Below are positions 7,994 to 16,944 of a stretch of 64,000 bases of DNA, in pieces. The stretch's first letter is position 1; every line of letters begins with the position of its first letter. The stretch covers positions 5,642,001-5,706,000 of the forward strand of contig JADJXK010000002.1 of the NCBI GenBank assembly GCA_016710325.1, read 5' to 3'. The notes under the pieces are model-generated. The model had not been told where the DNA came from and did not search any database. It was given only the letters and a program-made list of their open reading frames with translations. A program made the position numbers and the translations under genes. This DNA comes from Candidatus Leptofilum proximum (GTDB lineage: Bacteria; Chloroflexota; Anaerolineae; Promineifilales; Promineifilaceae).

Positions 7994-8941
7994 ATGTCGC
8001 AACCCTTTGCCATTCAACTGGATAATGTGAGCAAAACGTTTGGCCGTGGGCGCAAGCGAGTAGAGGCCGTGTGCCAGCTGAGCCTGGAGGTGACTGCTGG
8101 GCAGGTGTTTGGCTTTTTGGGGCCAAACGGCGCGGGCAAAAGCACCACCATTCGCATGATGATGGATTTGATACGGCCGTCCGCTGGCAGCGTTTATCTG
8201 TACGGCCGTTCCGTGCAAAACAACCCCTCACTCATGCGGCGCGTAGGGGCGCTGGTGGAAGGTGCCGCCTTTTATGACTTCCTCACCGGGCGCAAAAACC
8301 TGGAGATTCTGGCGCGCACGGGCGACTGTTATGATCCTGCTCGCATTCAGAGCCTGCTCGTCCAGGTGGGCATGGCCGACCGGGCCGACCGCAAGGTGCA
8401 GGGCTACTCCACCGGCATGAAGCAGCGGTTGGGGTTGGCAGCGGCGCTGCTCAACGATCCTGACCTGGTGATTTTGGATGAACCGACCAACGGGCTCGAT
8501 CCGGCGGGTATCCAGGAGGTGCGCTACTTTATTCGCAACCTGGCTGAGAAGCAGGGCAAGACGGTCTTTTTGTCCAGCCATTTGCTGAGCGAGGTAGAGC
8601 AGGTGTGTGACCAGGTAGGCATTATTCACAACGGCCGTCTGGTGCAAACGGGCAAGGTAGCCGAGCTGCTGTCAGCGCAGGCCATCATCCGGCTGGAGGT
8701 GGCCCCGGCAGACCGGGCGACGGGGCTGCTGCTGCCTCGTTGGGAGGTGATGGCCAACGGCCGTTGGCTGGAGGTGCAGGCCGCCCGTGAAGACGTTCCT
8801 GAACTGGTGCAGCTCCTGGTGGCCGCCGAGGTTCAGGTTTTCCAGGTGATGGTGCAGCAGCAAAGTTTGGAGGCGCTGTTTTTGGCGGCAACGGCCGTTG
8901 CCCAGCCACATTTACAGCCGGAGGAAGCAACCCATGCGTAG
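7994..8941 (+). CDS. ABC transporter ATP-binding protein
   Basis: ATPase subunit of an ABC-2 type exporter, 315 residues. It shows Walker A GPNGAGKST, signature YSTGMKQR, Walker B LVILDEPTNGLDP and the switch His in SSHLLSEVEQ. The C-terminal extension of about 90 residues is typical of the CcmA/NatA-like drug and antibiotic exporter group. The stop codon overlaps the start of the permease gene by eight bases, so the two are translationally coupled and should form one transporter. The substrate cannot be told. Confidence 0.92.
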   Translation: MSQPFAIQLDNVSKTFGRGRKRVEAVCQLSLEVTAGQVFGFLGPNGAGKSTTIRMMMDLIRPSAGSVYLYGRSVQNNPSLMRRVGALVEGAAFYDFLTGRKNLEILARTGDCYDPARIQSLLVQVGMADRADRKVQGYSTGMKQRLGLAAALLNDPDLVILDEPTNGLDPAGIQEVRYFIRNLAEKQGKTVFLSSHLLSEVEQVCDQVGIIHNGRLVQTGKVAELLSAQAIIRLEVAPADRATGLLLPRWEVMANGRWLEVQAAREDVPELVQLLVAAEVQVFQVMVQQQSLEALFLAATAVAQPHLQPEEATHA

Positions 8942-9821
8942 CGCCCTTGCTGCCGAGTGGCGTAAGCTGCTGGGCCACACCAAGGCTGTTTCTTTTCTCG
9001 TCTGGATTTACCCTATTGGCGCGCTCATGATTGTGCTGCTGATCGAGATTTTGCCTGGCCTGCTCATCGAAACGGTGCGGGAGATGATGGTGGCCAGCCC
9101 CATCGATTGGACAGAAGAGCTGCTGTCTGTCTGGAGCGCCATGAACGGTTTCCCTGGCGGCACTTTTTTGCGTATGCCGTTTATTGCCTTTATTGCCATT
9201 GCCTTTGCCGGGGAATACCAGTGGGGCACCTGGAAAAACATTGTGCCACGCCACGCCCGCACAACGCTCATTCTGGCCAAGTTCCTGGTGTTGGGGCTGC
9301 TGATTTTGCTGGCGCTGCTGTTGACATCGTTGGTGGTGGCGGGCGGCGGCGGGCTGAAAGCCGTCCTTTTAGATATTCCCATCGGCCCCGCGCTGGCGGA
9401 AGTGGCATGGGCGCCGTTTTTACAGGGAGTTGCGGTGCAGGTGTTTGTAACGTTTATGAACACGCTGATTGTGGCCGCCTACGCCGCCCTGATTGCCATG
9501 TACAGCCGGTCTATCGTGGCCAGCCTGCTGCTGAGTGTGGGGGTGGGCATTGTGGAGTTTGCTGCCTCTTTGCTGCTGCTGATTGTGAGCCAGGCACTGC
9601 AACGGCCGAATCTGGTAAACCTGATCGTAGCAACACCCACCTACAACCTGGACAACGTACGCAGCTGGGTGGTAGAGGGCGTTGGCTCGTCGTTTGGCGG
9701 CTTTCCGGGGTTCACGGCCGTTCCGCCCCTGTGGGCCTCACTGCTAATTTTGTTTGTTTGGTTAGTGGGATTGTTTGGGGGAACGGCCGTACTCTTCCGC
9801 CGTCAGGATATAAGTTCGTGA
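8934..9821 (+). CDS. ABC-2 type transporter permease
   Basis: A 295-residue integral membrane protein with about six hydrophobic segments, starting with a short cytosolic head (MRSALAAEWRKLLGHTK) typical of ABC-2 permeases. The ATG at 8934 overlaps the ATPase gene and has GGAGG upstream. Together with the preceding ATPase it should form an exporter. The stop codon lies inside the first arm of an intergenic inverted repeat (9817-9864), so that repeat may have set the end of the protein. Confidence 0.85.
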   Translation: MRSALAAEWRKLLGHTKAVSFLVWIYPIGALMIVLLIEILPGLLIETVREMMVASPIDWTEELLSVWSAMNGFPGGTFLRMPFIAFIAIAFAGEYQWGTWKNIVPRHARTTLILAKFLVLGLLILLALLLTSLVVAGGGGLKAVLLDIPIGPALAEVAWAPFLQGVAVQVFVTFMNTLIVAAYAALIAMYSRSIVASLLLSVGVGIVEFAASLLLLIVSQALQRPNLVNLIVATPTYNLDNVRSWVVEGVGSSFGGFPGFTAVPPLWASLLILFVWLVGLFGGTAVLFRRQDISS

Positions 9822-9864
9822 AACGTGAAACGTGAGGGGCTAAACCTCACGTTTCACGTTTCAC
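9817..9864. repeat. Palindromic intergenic repeat, CGTGAAACGTGAAACGTGA family (copy 1)
   Basis: CGTGAAACGTGAAACGTGAGG (as arm 9817-9837) and its inverse (9845-9864) flank a seven-base loop. The same word recurs at 46063-46105 and 54445-54500. It lies between convergent genes and could act as a terminator for both. Confidence 0.85.
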
Positions 9865-9870
9865 TTTCAA

Positions 9871-10659
9871 TTAGTCACCCGTTTCTGTGCCTTCTGCCAG
9901 GGTGGGCTGGTTGTGCAGCTTGACGGGCCGGTTCTCTTTGTTCTTCAAGCGCAGCTGTAAGAAATCCACAATCACCGAGAACGCCATGGCGAAGTAGATA
10001 TAGTTCTTCAGGTGTAAATCTTCGGCCGCTTCGTGCGCCCAGCCTTCAATTACCAGCATCGAGCCAATGAGAATGAGGAACGATAGGGCCAAAATCTTCA
10101 TGGAGGGGTGCCGCTCAATGAAGGCGCTCACCTGGCCAGAGAAGACCACCATGATGATGGCTGCCAGCACAATGGCCGTAATCATCACCGGCAGCGAGTT
10201 GGAAATGCCAACGGCCGTAATCACCGAGTCCAGCGAAAACACCACGTCAATCAGCAGCACCTGGGCAACCATACTAGAAAGCGTCATCCGGCCCTCTTTC
10301 ACGGAATGAGTGCCGTGCTCTTCGATGTCCAACTTTTCATGAATCTCGTAGGTGCTTTTGCCAATCAAAAACATACCACCCAGCAGCAGCACCAGGTCCT
10401 TGCCAGAAATATGGTTGCCAAAAAGGGTGAGCAGGTGCGTGCCCTCTAGCTGCTGTACCCAGGTAATTGCCAAAAGCAAAATGACGCGGCTGAGCACGGC
10501 AAAGCCAATGCCCAGCTGGCGGCCCTGCGCCTGCTGTTTTTCGGGCAGCTTGCTGGACAATATCGAGATAAAAATCACGTTGTCGATGCCCAGCACGGTT
10601 TCCAGTGCCAGTAAGGTTAAAAATGCCACAAAGTTTTGTGCTGTAAATAAATCAGCCAT
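9871..10659 (-). CDS. TerC family membrane protein
   Basis: A 262-residue integral membrane protein of the TerC/YkoY family, with about seven hydrophobic segments. The family's Asp-containing motifs are visible as LGIDNVIFI (near residue 25) and DVVFSLDSVITAVG (near 140). Homologues are linked to tellurite resistance and to manganese or calcium export during metal loading of secreted enzymes. The exact role here is unknown. The gene stands next to a PPK2 gene on the same strand (70-base gap). Confidence 0.88.
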   Translation of the reverse strand: MADLFTAQNFVAFLTLLALETVLGIDNVIFISILSSKLPEKQQAQGRQLGIGFAVLSRVILLLAITWVQQLEGTHLLTLFGNHISGKDLVLLLGGMFLIGKSTYEIHEKLDIEEHGTHSVKEGRMTLSSMVAQVLLIDVVFSLDSVITAVGISNSLPVMITAIVLAAIIMVVFSGQVSAFIERHPSMKILALSFLILIGSMLVIEGWAHEAAEDLHLKNYIYFAMAFSVIVDFLQLRLKNKENRPVKLHNQPTLAEGTETGD

Positions 10660-10729
10660 TTCTCTCCCTCAAGAAATATGTGTAAAAAGTTGGAGAATGA
10701 TGCCATTGAGACGGCCGTCTGTCAACGGC

Positions 10730-11533
10730 TTACTCAATAACCACCCCATGCAGATTATCTACCCCCGCTGGAAACTGCGGATTCATCTCGCGCAGCGTGT
10801 GCACAATGGTGCGCATCACGGCCAGGTTACGGTACCATTTCTGGTTGGCCGGAATGACGTACCACGGCGCCCATTCGGTGGTGCACTCGTGCAGCATCTC
10901 TTCATAAGCCGCCATGTAATCGGGCCAGAATTTGCGCTTCTCTAAATCTTCCAGCGAGAACTTCCAATGTTTTTCCGGGTCATCCAGCCGCGCCTGAAAC
11001 CGTGCTTTTTGCTCAGCGGCAGAGATATGCAGATAGAACTTCAGGATGCGTGTGCCAGTGTCGTGCAGCAGCTTCTCGAACTGGTTGATTTGCGCATAGC
11101 GAGGCCGCCAGACCGATTCTGGCACCATGTTGTGTACGCGCACCACCAGCACATCTTCGTAGTGCGAGCGGTTAAACACGCCAATCATGCCCCGTGCGGG
11201 CACCACCTTGTGAATGCGCCACAAAAAGTCGTGGGCCAGATCTTCTTTGGAAGGTGCTTTAAACGATTGAACCCGCACGCCCTGGGGATTGACCCCCTTG
11301 AGCACGTTTCGGATGGCGCCATCTTTGCCACCTGCATCCATCGCCTGGAAGACGATGAGCAGCTTTTGCTTGTCTTCGGCATACAGCCGCTCCTGCAGGT
11401 CGACGAACTCATTACGCAGGGCTTTAAATTCGGTTTCGGCGTCGTCGCGGTTGGGGTGGAATTGTTTGCCGTCGGTGGGTAGGTTTTGCAGTTGAAACGG
11501 CCGTTCCAAAACCAACTTGTGGGTATTTGGCAT
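10730..11533 (-). CDS. Polyphosphate kinase 2 family protein
   Basis: A single-domain PPK2 of 267 residues, which moves phosphate between polyphosphate and nucleoside mono- or diphosphates. The P-loop-like motif is QAMDAGGKDG (K70), followed by the lid region and the FNRSHYEDVLVVRVH motif near residue 120. The length fits the short PPK2 classes; the class (AMP or ADP acceptor) cannot be settled by eye. Start ATG follows an AAAGGAG ribosome site. Confidence 0.9.
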   Translation of the reverse strand: MPNTHKLVLERPFQLQNLPTDGKQFHPNRDDAETEFKALRNEFVDLQERLYAEDKQKLLIVFQAMDAGGKDGAIRNVLKGVNPQGVRVQSFKAPSKEDLAHDFLWRIHKVVPARGMIGVFNRSHYEDVLVVRVHNMVPESVWRPRYAQINQFEKLLHDTGTRILKFYLHISAAEQKARFQARLDDPEKHWKFSLEDLEKRKFWPDYMAAYEEMLHECTTEWAPWYVIPANQKWYRNLAVMRTIVHTLREMNPQFPAGVDNLHGVVIE

Positions 11534-11765
11534 AAATGCTCCTTTTTAGCAATAAGGGTGCGCAAGCTGCAAAATACTGTAACCAAAAACAGGGCAATTG
11601 CAAAGAGCATTCTCAACTGTAACAAAAATAGAAAGTTTGGCCTTGTATCATAAAAAAGTCATAAAATAAATTTGTTATTCATTTTTGTGCCAGTTGACAA
11701 AATCAGCAAATGTAGCAACGTATATTTTTATTTCCCCCCTTCATAAACACGCTCACGTTTGCTGA

Positions 11766-11978
11766 TTTTGCCTTTCTGTTTCTGCTTGGATTCAAAACCA
11801 CATCAACTGCTCTGGCTATGATGACAATGGTCAATATAACTACCTGATTATGCATGAAACAGACCCACGCTACACAGGCAATCCGGATTGGGCTATTTGG
11901 GGTAACTGGGAATACCACGTGCTGACAATTAGTGGACAAGGGAATTTAGTCCAACCTATGAACCACGTAGGCGACTAA
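11766..11978 (+). pseudogene. C-terminal remnant of an unknown gene
   Basis: An open frame of 70 codons with no start codon, opened by a TGA at 11763. Its translation has the look of real protein (Trp, Tyr, Asn, Asp and Gly rich; for example YDDNGQYNYLIMHETDPRY and WAIWGNWEYHVL) and ends at TAA 11976-11978. A strong terminator follows 23 bases later. The 5' part is replaced by an AT-rich stretch (about 11640-11760). I read it as a decayed or truncated gene, perhaps for a secreted protein; the family is not recognised. The rest of the 11534-12229 gap holds the acs promoter. Confidence 0.45.
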
Positions 11979-12001
11979 TTGTTTAGCACCGTCCTTGCGT
12001 G

Positions 12002-12040
12002 AAGCCCGGTTCAATGGAAGCATTGAGCCGGGCTTTTTTT
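12002..12040 (+). terminator. Intrinsic terminator
   Basis: AAGCCCGGTTCAATG (12002-12016) pairs with CATTGAGCCGGGCTT (12021-12035), one wobble pair, loop GAAG, then seven T. It follows the gene remnant. Confidence 0.88.
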
Positions 12041-12077
12041 ATGGCTGTTTGCTGTTTTTTGGGTGAGTAACGGCCGT

Positions 12078-12106
12078 TTTACGATTTGCTATTTTCCCTC
12101 TATAAT
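12078..12106 (+). promoter_or_regulatory. Promoter of the acetyl-CoA synthetase gene
   Basis: TTTACG (12078-12083), 17-base spacer, TATAAT (12101-12106). The leader to the ATG is about 115 bases. An ACGGCCGT copy overlaps the upstream edge. Confidence 0.6.
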
Positions 12107-12229
12107 TGGCGCTGGAAGTGTCCACATTTTCATTGTTTTATTCTCAACTGATCGACTGACCGGAATCAATCTTTTCAGTCACTCATTTTCACACAAACTC
12201 ATTTCAATAACCCAGATAGGAGGCTCTAC

Positions 12230-14140
12230 ATGGCTGATAATAAAAATATGGTCGGAGACGTTTACTATCCCGCGCCAGAAGTTGTTTCTGCAGCGCATAT
12301 TCCCGACTATGAAAAGGTTTACAAAGCGGCCACCGAAGATTTAGCTGGGTTCTGGGGCAAAATCGCTGCCGAAAATTACGAATGGTACAAACCATGGGAA
12401 ACGGTCTTGGACGACAGCAACGCCCCTTTCTACAAATGGTTTGTCAACGCCAAGGTCAATATCATTCACAATGCCCTGGACCGGCACATGCGCTCCGCCA
12501 CCCGCAATAAAGCCGCCCTCATCTTTGAAGGCGAAAAAGGCGACAGCCGCATCTACACCTACCAGCAGCTGAACCACGAAGTGTGCAAATTTGCCAGCGT
12601 CTTGCGCTCTATGGGCATCGGCAAGGGAGATCGTGTCACGATTTACATGGGCCGCACCCCGGAACTGATGATTGCCATGCTGGCCTGCGCCAAAATTGGA
12701 GCAATGCACTCTGTCGTCTACGGCGGTTTTTCCACCGAAGCGCTGCTGGACCGCATTAATGACAGCCGCTCCAAGCTGCTCATCACCTGCGACGGGGCCT
12801 GGCTGCGCGGCGACATCATCGAGCTCAAGAAGATTGCCAACGAAGCGGTCGATCGCGCCGGAACCATCCAGTCCGTCATTTGCGTCAAGCGCACCGGGCA
12901 AGATGTGGAAATGGTGCACGGCCGTGATTACTGGTACCACGATCTGATGAACCTGCCCGTCGCCGACGCCTCCGCCAAAACCGAGGTGATGGACGCCGAA
13001 GACCCGCTCTTCATCCTGTACACCTCTGGCACTACCGGCAAGCCCAAAGCCATTCTGCACACGCATGGCGGCTATATGGTGTGGACCTCCACCACCCTCA
13101 AATGGGTCTTCGACATCAAGCCAGAAGACATCTGGTGGTGTGCCGCGGACCCCGGCTGGATCACCGGCCACAGCTACATTGTCTACGCTCCGCTGATCCT
13201 CGGCGCAACCAGCTTCATGTACGAAGGCGCGCCGACGCATCCGTATCCGGACCGCTGGTGGTCGCTGGTTGCCAAGTACCACGTTACCATTTTGTACACG
13301 GCGCCCACGGCCATTCGCGGTCTGATGCGCTTCGGCGAGAGCTGGCCCGACAAGCACGATCTCTCCAGTCTGCGCCTGCTCGGCTCCGTGGGTGAGCCAA
13401 TCAACCCGGAGGCGTGGAAGTGGTATTATCGCGTGATTGGGAAGGAGCGCTGCCCCATCATGGATACCTGGTGGCAGACCGAAACCGGAGGCTTCATGAT
13501 TACCCCGCTGCCCAGCGTGCCGCTGAAGCCGGGTTCAGCCACGCGTGGTTTCCCTGGTGTACAGATCGACGTGGTAGACGAAGAAGGTGATCCGGTACCG
13601 ACCAACGAGGAAGGGTATCTGGTGGTGCAAGCGCCCTGGCCGGGCATGCTGCGCACCATTTTCCAGGACCCGGACCGGTATGTAACCCAGTATTGGACTC
13701 GCTTTGCCGACCAGGGCTGGTATCTGCCGGGCGACAGCGCCAAGAAGGATGAAGACGGGTACATTTGGGTAATCGGCCGTATCGACGACGTGATCAAAGT
13801 GTCCGGCTACCGGCTGGGCACGGCCGAAATCGAAAGCGCCCTGGTGAGCCATGAAGCCGTGGCCGAAGCGGCCTGCATTGGCGTGCCAGATCCCAACGAG
13901 GTGAAAGGCAACATCATCAAGGCATTCTGCATTTTGCGGCAGGGGTACGAGCCGAGCGAGAAGCTGGCCATGGCCCTGCGCGACCACGTGGGCCACGAGA
14001 TGGGGCCGATTGCCAAGCCGGCCACGGTGGAGTTTGTCGAAAGCCTGCCCAAGACGCGCTCCGGCAAGATCATGCGCCGTGTGCTCAAAGCCCGCGTCAT
14101 GGGCCAGGACGAAGGGGATTTGTCTACCCTGGCCGACTAA
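12230..14140 (+). CDS. acsA: Acetyl-CoA synthetase
   Basis: AMP-forming acetate-CoA ligase of 636 residues, the usual length. It activates acetate to acetyl-AMP and then acetyl-CoA. The adenylation P-loop YTSGTTGKPK (about 263-272), the DTWWQTETGG motif, the GDSAKKDEDGYIW core and the C-terminal PKTRSGKIMRR with the regulatory Lys (K613) are all present. In many bacteria that Lys is acetylated to switch the enzyme off; an acetyltransferase/cNMP fusion and an HDAC-like hydrolase are both encoded in this window. ATG follows AGGAGG. Confidence 0.96.
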   Translation: MADNKNMVGDVYYPAPEVVSAAHIPDYEKVYKAATEDLAGFWGKIAAENYEWYKPWETVLDDSNAPFYKWFVNAKVNIIHNALDRHMRSATRNKAALIFEGEKGDSRIYTYQQLNHEVCKFASVLRSMGIGKGDRVTIYMGRTPELMIAMLACAKIGAMHSVVYGGFSTEALLDRINDSRSKLLITCDGAWLRGDIIELKKIANEAVDRAGTIQSVICVKRTGQDVEMVHGRDYWYHDLMNLPVADASAKTEVMDAEDPLFILYTSGTTGKPKAILHTHGGYMVWTSTTLKWVFDIKPEDIWWCAADPGWITGHSYIVYAPLILGATSFMYEGAPTHPYPDRWWSLVAKYHVTILYTAPTAIRGLMRFGESWPDKHDLSSLRLLGSVGEPINPEAWKWYYRVIGKERCPIMDTWWQTETGGFMITPLPSVPLKPGSATRGFPGVQIDVVDEEGDPVPTNEEGYLVVQAPWPGMLRTIFQDPDRYVTQYWTRFADQGWYLPGDSAKKDEDGYIWVIGRIDDVIKVSGYRLGTAEIESALVSHEAVAEAACIGVPDPNEVKGNIIKAFCILRQGYEPSEKLAMALRDHVGHEMGPIAKPATVEFVESLPKTRSGKIMRRVLKARVMGQDEGDLSTLAD

Positions 14141-14171
14141 GGGTGTATCCTAATTTCCTGTGAGAATTGAG

Positions 14172-14209
14172 AAAAGGCTGAGTTTCTGGAATAGACCTCA
14201 GCCTTTTTT
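14172..14209 (+). terminator. Intrinsic terminator of acsA
   Basis: AAAAGGCTGAG (14172-14182) pairs with CTCAGCCTTTT (14197-14207), 14-base loop, T run. Confidence 0.85.
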
Positions 14210-14372
14210 GCATTCTGGCAGAGATATTGCTTTGCAGCGTCTCTACGGGAGTTCCAATTTCGCCAATGTTCTGTTCTGTGGTTTGTTAACAGGTGCACTG
14301 TTTGGCACTGTTTTTCGTAAAGCGGTTGGCGTAGCAAGCCATCATGATTGTTATCAACGTTTGGAGAAAAAC

Positions 14373-15566
14373 ATGTCAACAAAAGTGCGCAGGAAGCAGA
14401 TGATTTTTTGGATCGTGGGAATTGTTATCTTGCTCGTGGCAACGGCCGTTACCACCCTCTTCTGGCAGGTAAACCGGGTACAGCGGGCGATGACCGACTT
14501 TATCATCGACCATCCGGGGGAGACGGCCGTTGTCACCTACACCTTCGACGAAAACGGCATCCTGGTAGACGACGGGTCTGCCGTGTTCCACAACGCTGAT
14601 GAGCCGCTGGTAGTGGCTTCCGTGATGAAGACGGCCGTCCTCGCCGCCTATGCCGAAATGGTGGTCAACGGAGAGTTGGACCCCAACGAAGCGGTGCCCG
14701 TGGCCGAGTGGGAGCGCTTTTACCTGCCGGGCAGTGACGGCGGGGCGCATATCGCCGGGCTGCGCCGCGTGGGGCTGGCGGCGGACGAGTTGGGTTTTGC
14801 GGTGGACCAAACGGCCGTTGTCACGCTCGACGACCTGGCCACGATGATGATGCACTACAGCGGCAATGCCGCCACCGATTATTTGCTGGAGCGGGTGGGG
14901 CTGGAACGGGTAACGGCCGTTACCCAAACCCATCTGCGGCACCACACGCCCATCCACCACACCCTGGGCTACGCCCTGGCTGTCTTCAACCACGAAGCGC
15001 CGTTTTCGCTGGCGTGGGTGCAATCGGTGCAGTCCAGGGTGGCCAGCGGCGACTTCAGCGATCTGGACCGCCTGATCGACCTGTACACCAACGATGCCCG
15101 CTGGCGACAGGCGCAGCTGGACTTTATGGGCAGCCTGGCCAGCCAGACAGTATCTGGCGAGGAGATGTGGGCTTTTCAGGAAACGGCCGTACAGCTCATG
15201 CCCAAAGGCACCGCCCATGACTATGCCCGGATGATGGCCCAGGTTGGCAGCGGCCGTTTCATCTCTGCCGAGGTAAGCGCTCTCATGCAGCAAAAGATGG
15301 AAACGGTTGCCTCAGATTGGCCCCTGCGGCTGCTCTACTTTGATCGTTTTGCCGCCAAGGATGGCACCACGGCCGGTGTACTCAGCCTGGCTGCTTACAG
15401 TGTACCCAAACGCAGCGCGCTGCGCGGGGAAAATCGGGTGGTGGTGCTGTTGACCAACGGGCTGCCCCTGGAACTATTCACCCAGCAGGTCCAGTTCCAG
15501 GGCCACTACCTCCTGCCTATCGACCTGGCCCAGGCCCGTACCCACTTCACCCGCCTGCGTCACTAA
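14373..15566 (+). CDS. Class A beta-lactamase-fold serine hydrolase, membrane-anchored
   Basis: A 397-residue protein with an N-terminal membrane segment (about residues 10-30) and an outward-facing hydrolase domain. The catalytic S-x-x-K is SVMK (S83, K86). The SDN-like motif is SGN (163-165). The KTG-like motif is KDGT (329-332). These mark the penicillin-binding/beta-lactamase superfamily, but the non-standard SGN and KDG make a true beta-lactamase uncertain; a cell-wall or peptide hydrolase is as likely. Start ATG at 14373 follows GGAG; the frame is open further upstream but those starts lie within the acsA terminator region. Confidence 0.82.
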   Translation: MSTKVRRKQMIFWIVGIVILLVATAVTTLFWQVNRVQRAMTDFIIDHPGETAVVTYTFDENGILVDDGSAVFHNADEPLVVASVMKTAVLAAYAEMVVNGELDPNEAVPVAEWERFYLPGSDGGAHIAGLRRVGLAADELGFAVDQTAVVTLDDLATMMMHYSGNAATDYLLERVGLERVTAVTQTHLRHHTPIHHTLGYALAVFNHEAPFSLAWVQSVQSRVASGDFSDLDRLIDLYTNDARWRQAQLDFMGSLASQTVSGEEMWAFQETAVQLMPKGTAHDYARMMAQVGSGRFISAEVSALMQQKMETVASDWPLRLLYFDRFAAKDGTTAGVLSLAAYSVPKRSALRGENRVVVLLTNGLPLELFTQQVQFQGHYLLPIDLAQARTHFTRLRH

Positions 15567-15612
15567 GTAAGCGGCCAACAATAACTTCCCTGAGTCAGAA
15601 GGCCGCTTACTT
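15565..15612. terminator. Inverted repeat after the hydrolase gene
   Basis: AAGTAAGCGGCC (15565-15576) is inverted at 15601-15612 across a 24-base loop. The rest of the 15567-15890 gap holds a repeated ATTGACAATT word (15657-15703) and a purine-rich stretch; I see no gene. Confidence 0.5.
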
Positions 15613-15890
15613 CAAGCCGTCGGCACAATTCCAGTAATTTATTTGCGGACGGCCACTAACAATTGACAATTCACCCTTCACGATTGACAATTATTTTGGT
15701 GTTCCCTCCATCATTACCAATACGTGACAATAATCACCCTCACATACCGCCTATTGTTACTACTGAATTTATGCTAAAAAAAGGAAGATAGGACCCAGAC
15801 TGTGTTAAGCACATCGCAAGAAGAATCCACTCAATAGGCAGCTTTTTTGTGATTTGCATCACCTTTTTAGAAAAGGAAGTTTATAACCTT

Positions 15891-16658
15891 ATGACCGTTC
15901 ATTTGTACCTCTCTCTCATCCCCGAAGCCCTCATCGCCTCCATGCTACCGCCTGAAGAGTTTGGCACTTACTACGCCGTTGGTTCCCACAAGAAACTGCA
16001 TGGTCAGGCCATGTTTATTGAATTGGATCCAAGTTTCCGGCACGAGTTCTTTAAAATAGATGCCGGTATCGAGCGCTGTGTTCCCCATTCCAATGGCAGC
16101 CCCAAGCGCTCTGTGTATATCTCTACCTACCGCGTGCTGGAACATGTGCCCGTCGACGTGATGCAAAAAATTTACCTGGTAACTGCATATGGTGAAGTGC
16201 TGGGCATCGATCCCTCTACGGACATCCCCAAAGAAACTAACGGGTTAATGATGTACCAGGAAATTGCGCCCGTCCACCCGCTGGTGGTAAGCACGCTGAG
16301 CCCAGCGCAGTATTACCAGTTCCTCACTCAAAATCCGGACAGCCTGGTGCACTTCCCGGCCATTTGTTTTGTTGACTTGCAGCTGGGCGAACTGGCCGAA
16401 GACCCGGAACACGGGGCCATTCGCGATTTGCCCTACACCTATATCCATCACTTACGCGAGTGTTTGTTGGAGGTTCGCGGTAAGCAGATTCACACCAAAA
16501 TTGTGAACCGGGTTGAAACAGTTGAATATCCGTACCGGATGATCAAGACGGGTATTTACCTGGGCAATGAAGAAGGTCTGATCTACTTCCCGCTGCCGTC
16601 ACGGGATGAACTGCGCAGCACTTTTTACCGCTGGTGGCGTTCTGCCAATCAGGCTTGA
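15891..16658 (+). CDS. Conserved hypothetical protein
   Basis: A 255-residue soluble protein that I do not recognise. It has no signal peptide or membrane segment, a mix of beta and helix, and several His, Tyr and Arg residues at its end (FYRWWRSANQA). The ATG at 15891 follows AAAGGAAG at a suitable distance; an earlier start at 15849 is less likely. It is a single-gene unit ended by a strong terminator. Base use matches its neighbours. Confidence 0.7.
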   Translation: MTVHLYLSLIPEALIASMLPPEEFGTYYAVGSHKKLHGQAMFIELDPSFRHEFFKIDAGIERCVPHSNGSPKRSVYISTYRVLEHVPVDVMQKIYLVTAYGEVLGIDPSTDIPKETNGLMMYQEIAPVHPLVVSTLSPAQYYQFLTQNPDSLVHFPAICFVDLQLGELAEDPEHGAIRDLPYTYIHHLRECLLEVRGKQIHTKIVNRVETVEYPYRMIKTGIYLGNEEGLIYFPLPSRDELRSTFYRWWRSANQA

Positions 16659-16686
16659 TGCCGACATGACGTCGTTTGCTCCTTGG

Positions 16687-16721
16687 AGAGCCTGGATCCC
16701 CTGGTTTCAGGCTCTTTTTTT
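16687..16721 (+). terminator. Intrinsic terminator
   Basis: AGAGCCTG (16687-16694) pairs with CAGGCTCT (16708-16715), followed by a T run. Confidence 0.82.
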
Positions 16722-16792
16722 CGTCTGGGATGGGGTACGGCCGTTTCCCCCTCTCTGCTGTTTTTCCACCTGTAGTACTCCAGTAATGGTTT

Positions 16793-16821
16793 TTGACAGA
16801 GTTTGTGCCTTTCGTTACAAT
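16793..16821 (+). promoter_or_regulatory. Promoter of hppA
   Basis: Consensus TTGACA (16793-16798), 17-base spacer, TACAAT (16816-16821). The leader is about 117 bases and contains a terminator-like hairpin. Confidence 0.8.
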
Positions 16822-16873
16822 CGTGCCGCTAATGCCTCCGTTCACTGGGGGCATTTTAAGTCCAACAGATAAG

Positions 16874-16900
16874 AGCGGGTCTCCCTAACCCGCTTTTTAT
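16874..16900 (+). terminator. Terminator-like hairpin in the hppA leader
   Basis: AGCGGGT (16874-16880) pairs with ACCCGCT (16888-16894), loop CTCCCTA, then TTTTTATTT. It lies between the promoter and the ribosome site of hppA. A preceding weaker hairpin (AATGCC with GGCATT, about 16831-16855) could compete with it. Attenuation or a small leader RNA is possible. Confidence 0.6.
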
Positions 16901-16944
16901 TTGCCCAAAAAGATCAAGCAACAACAGGAGGCATCAGACACTTC

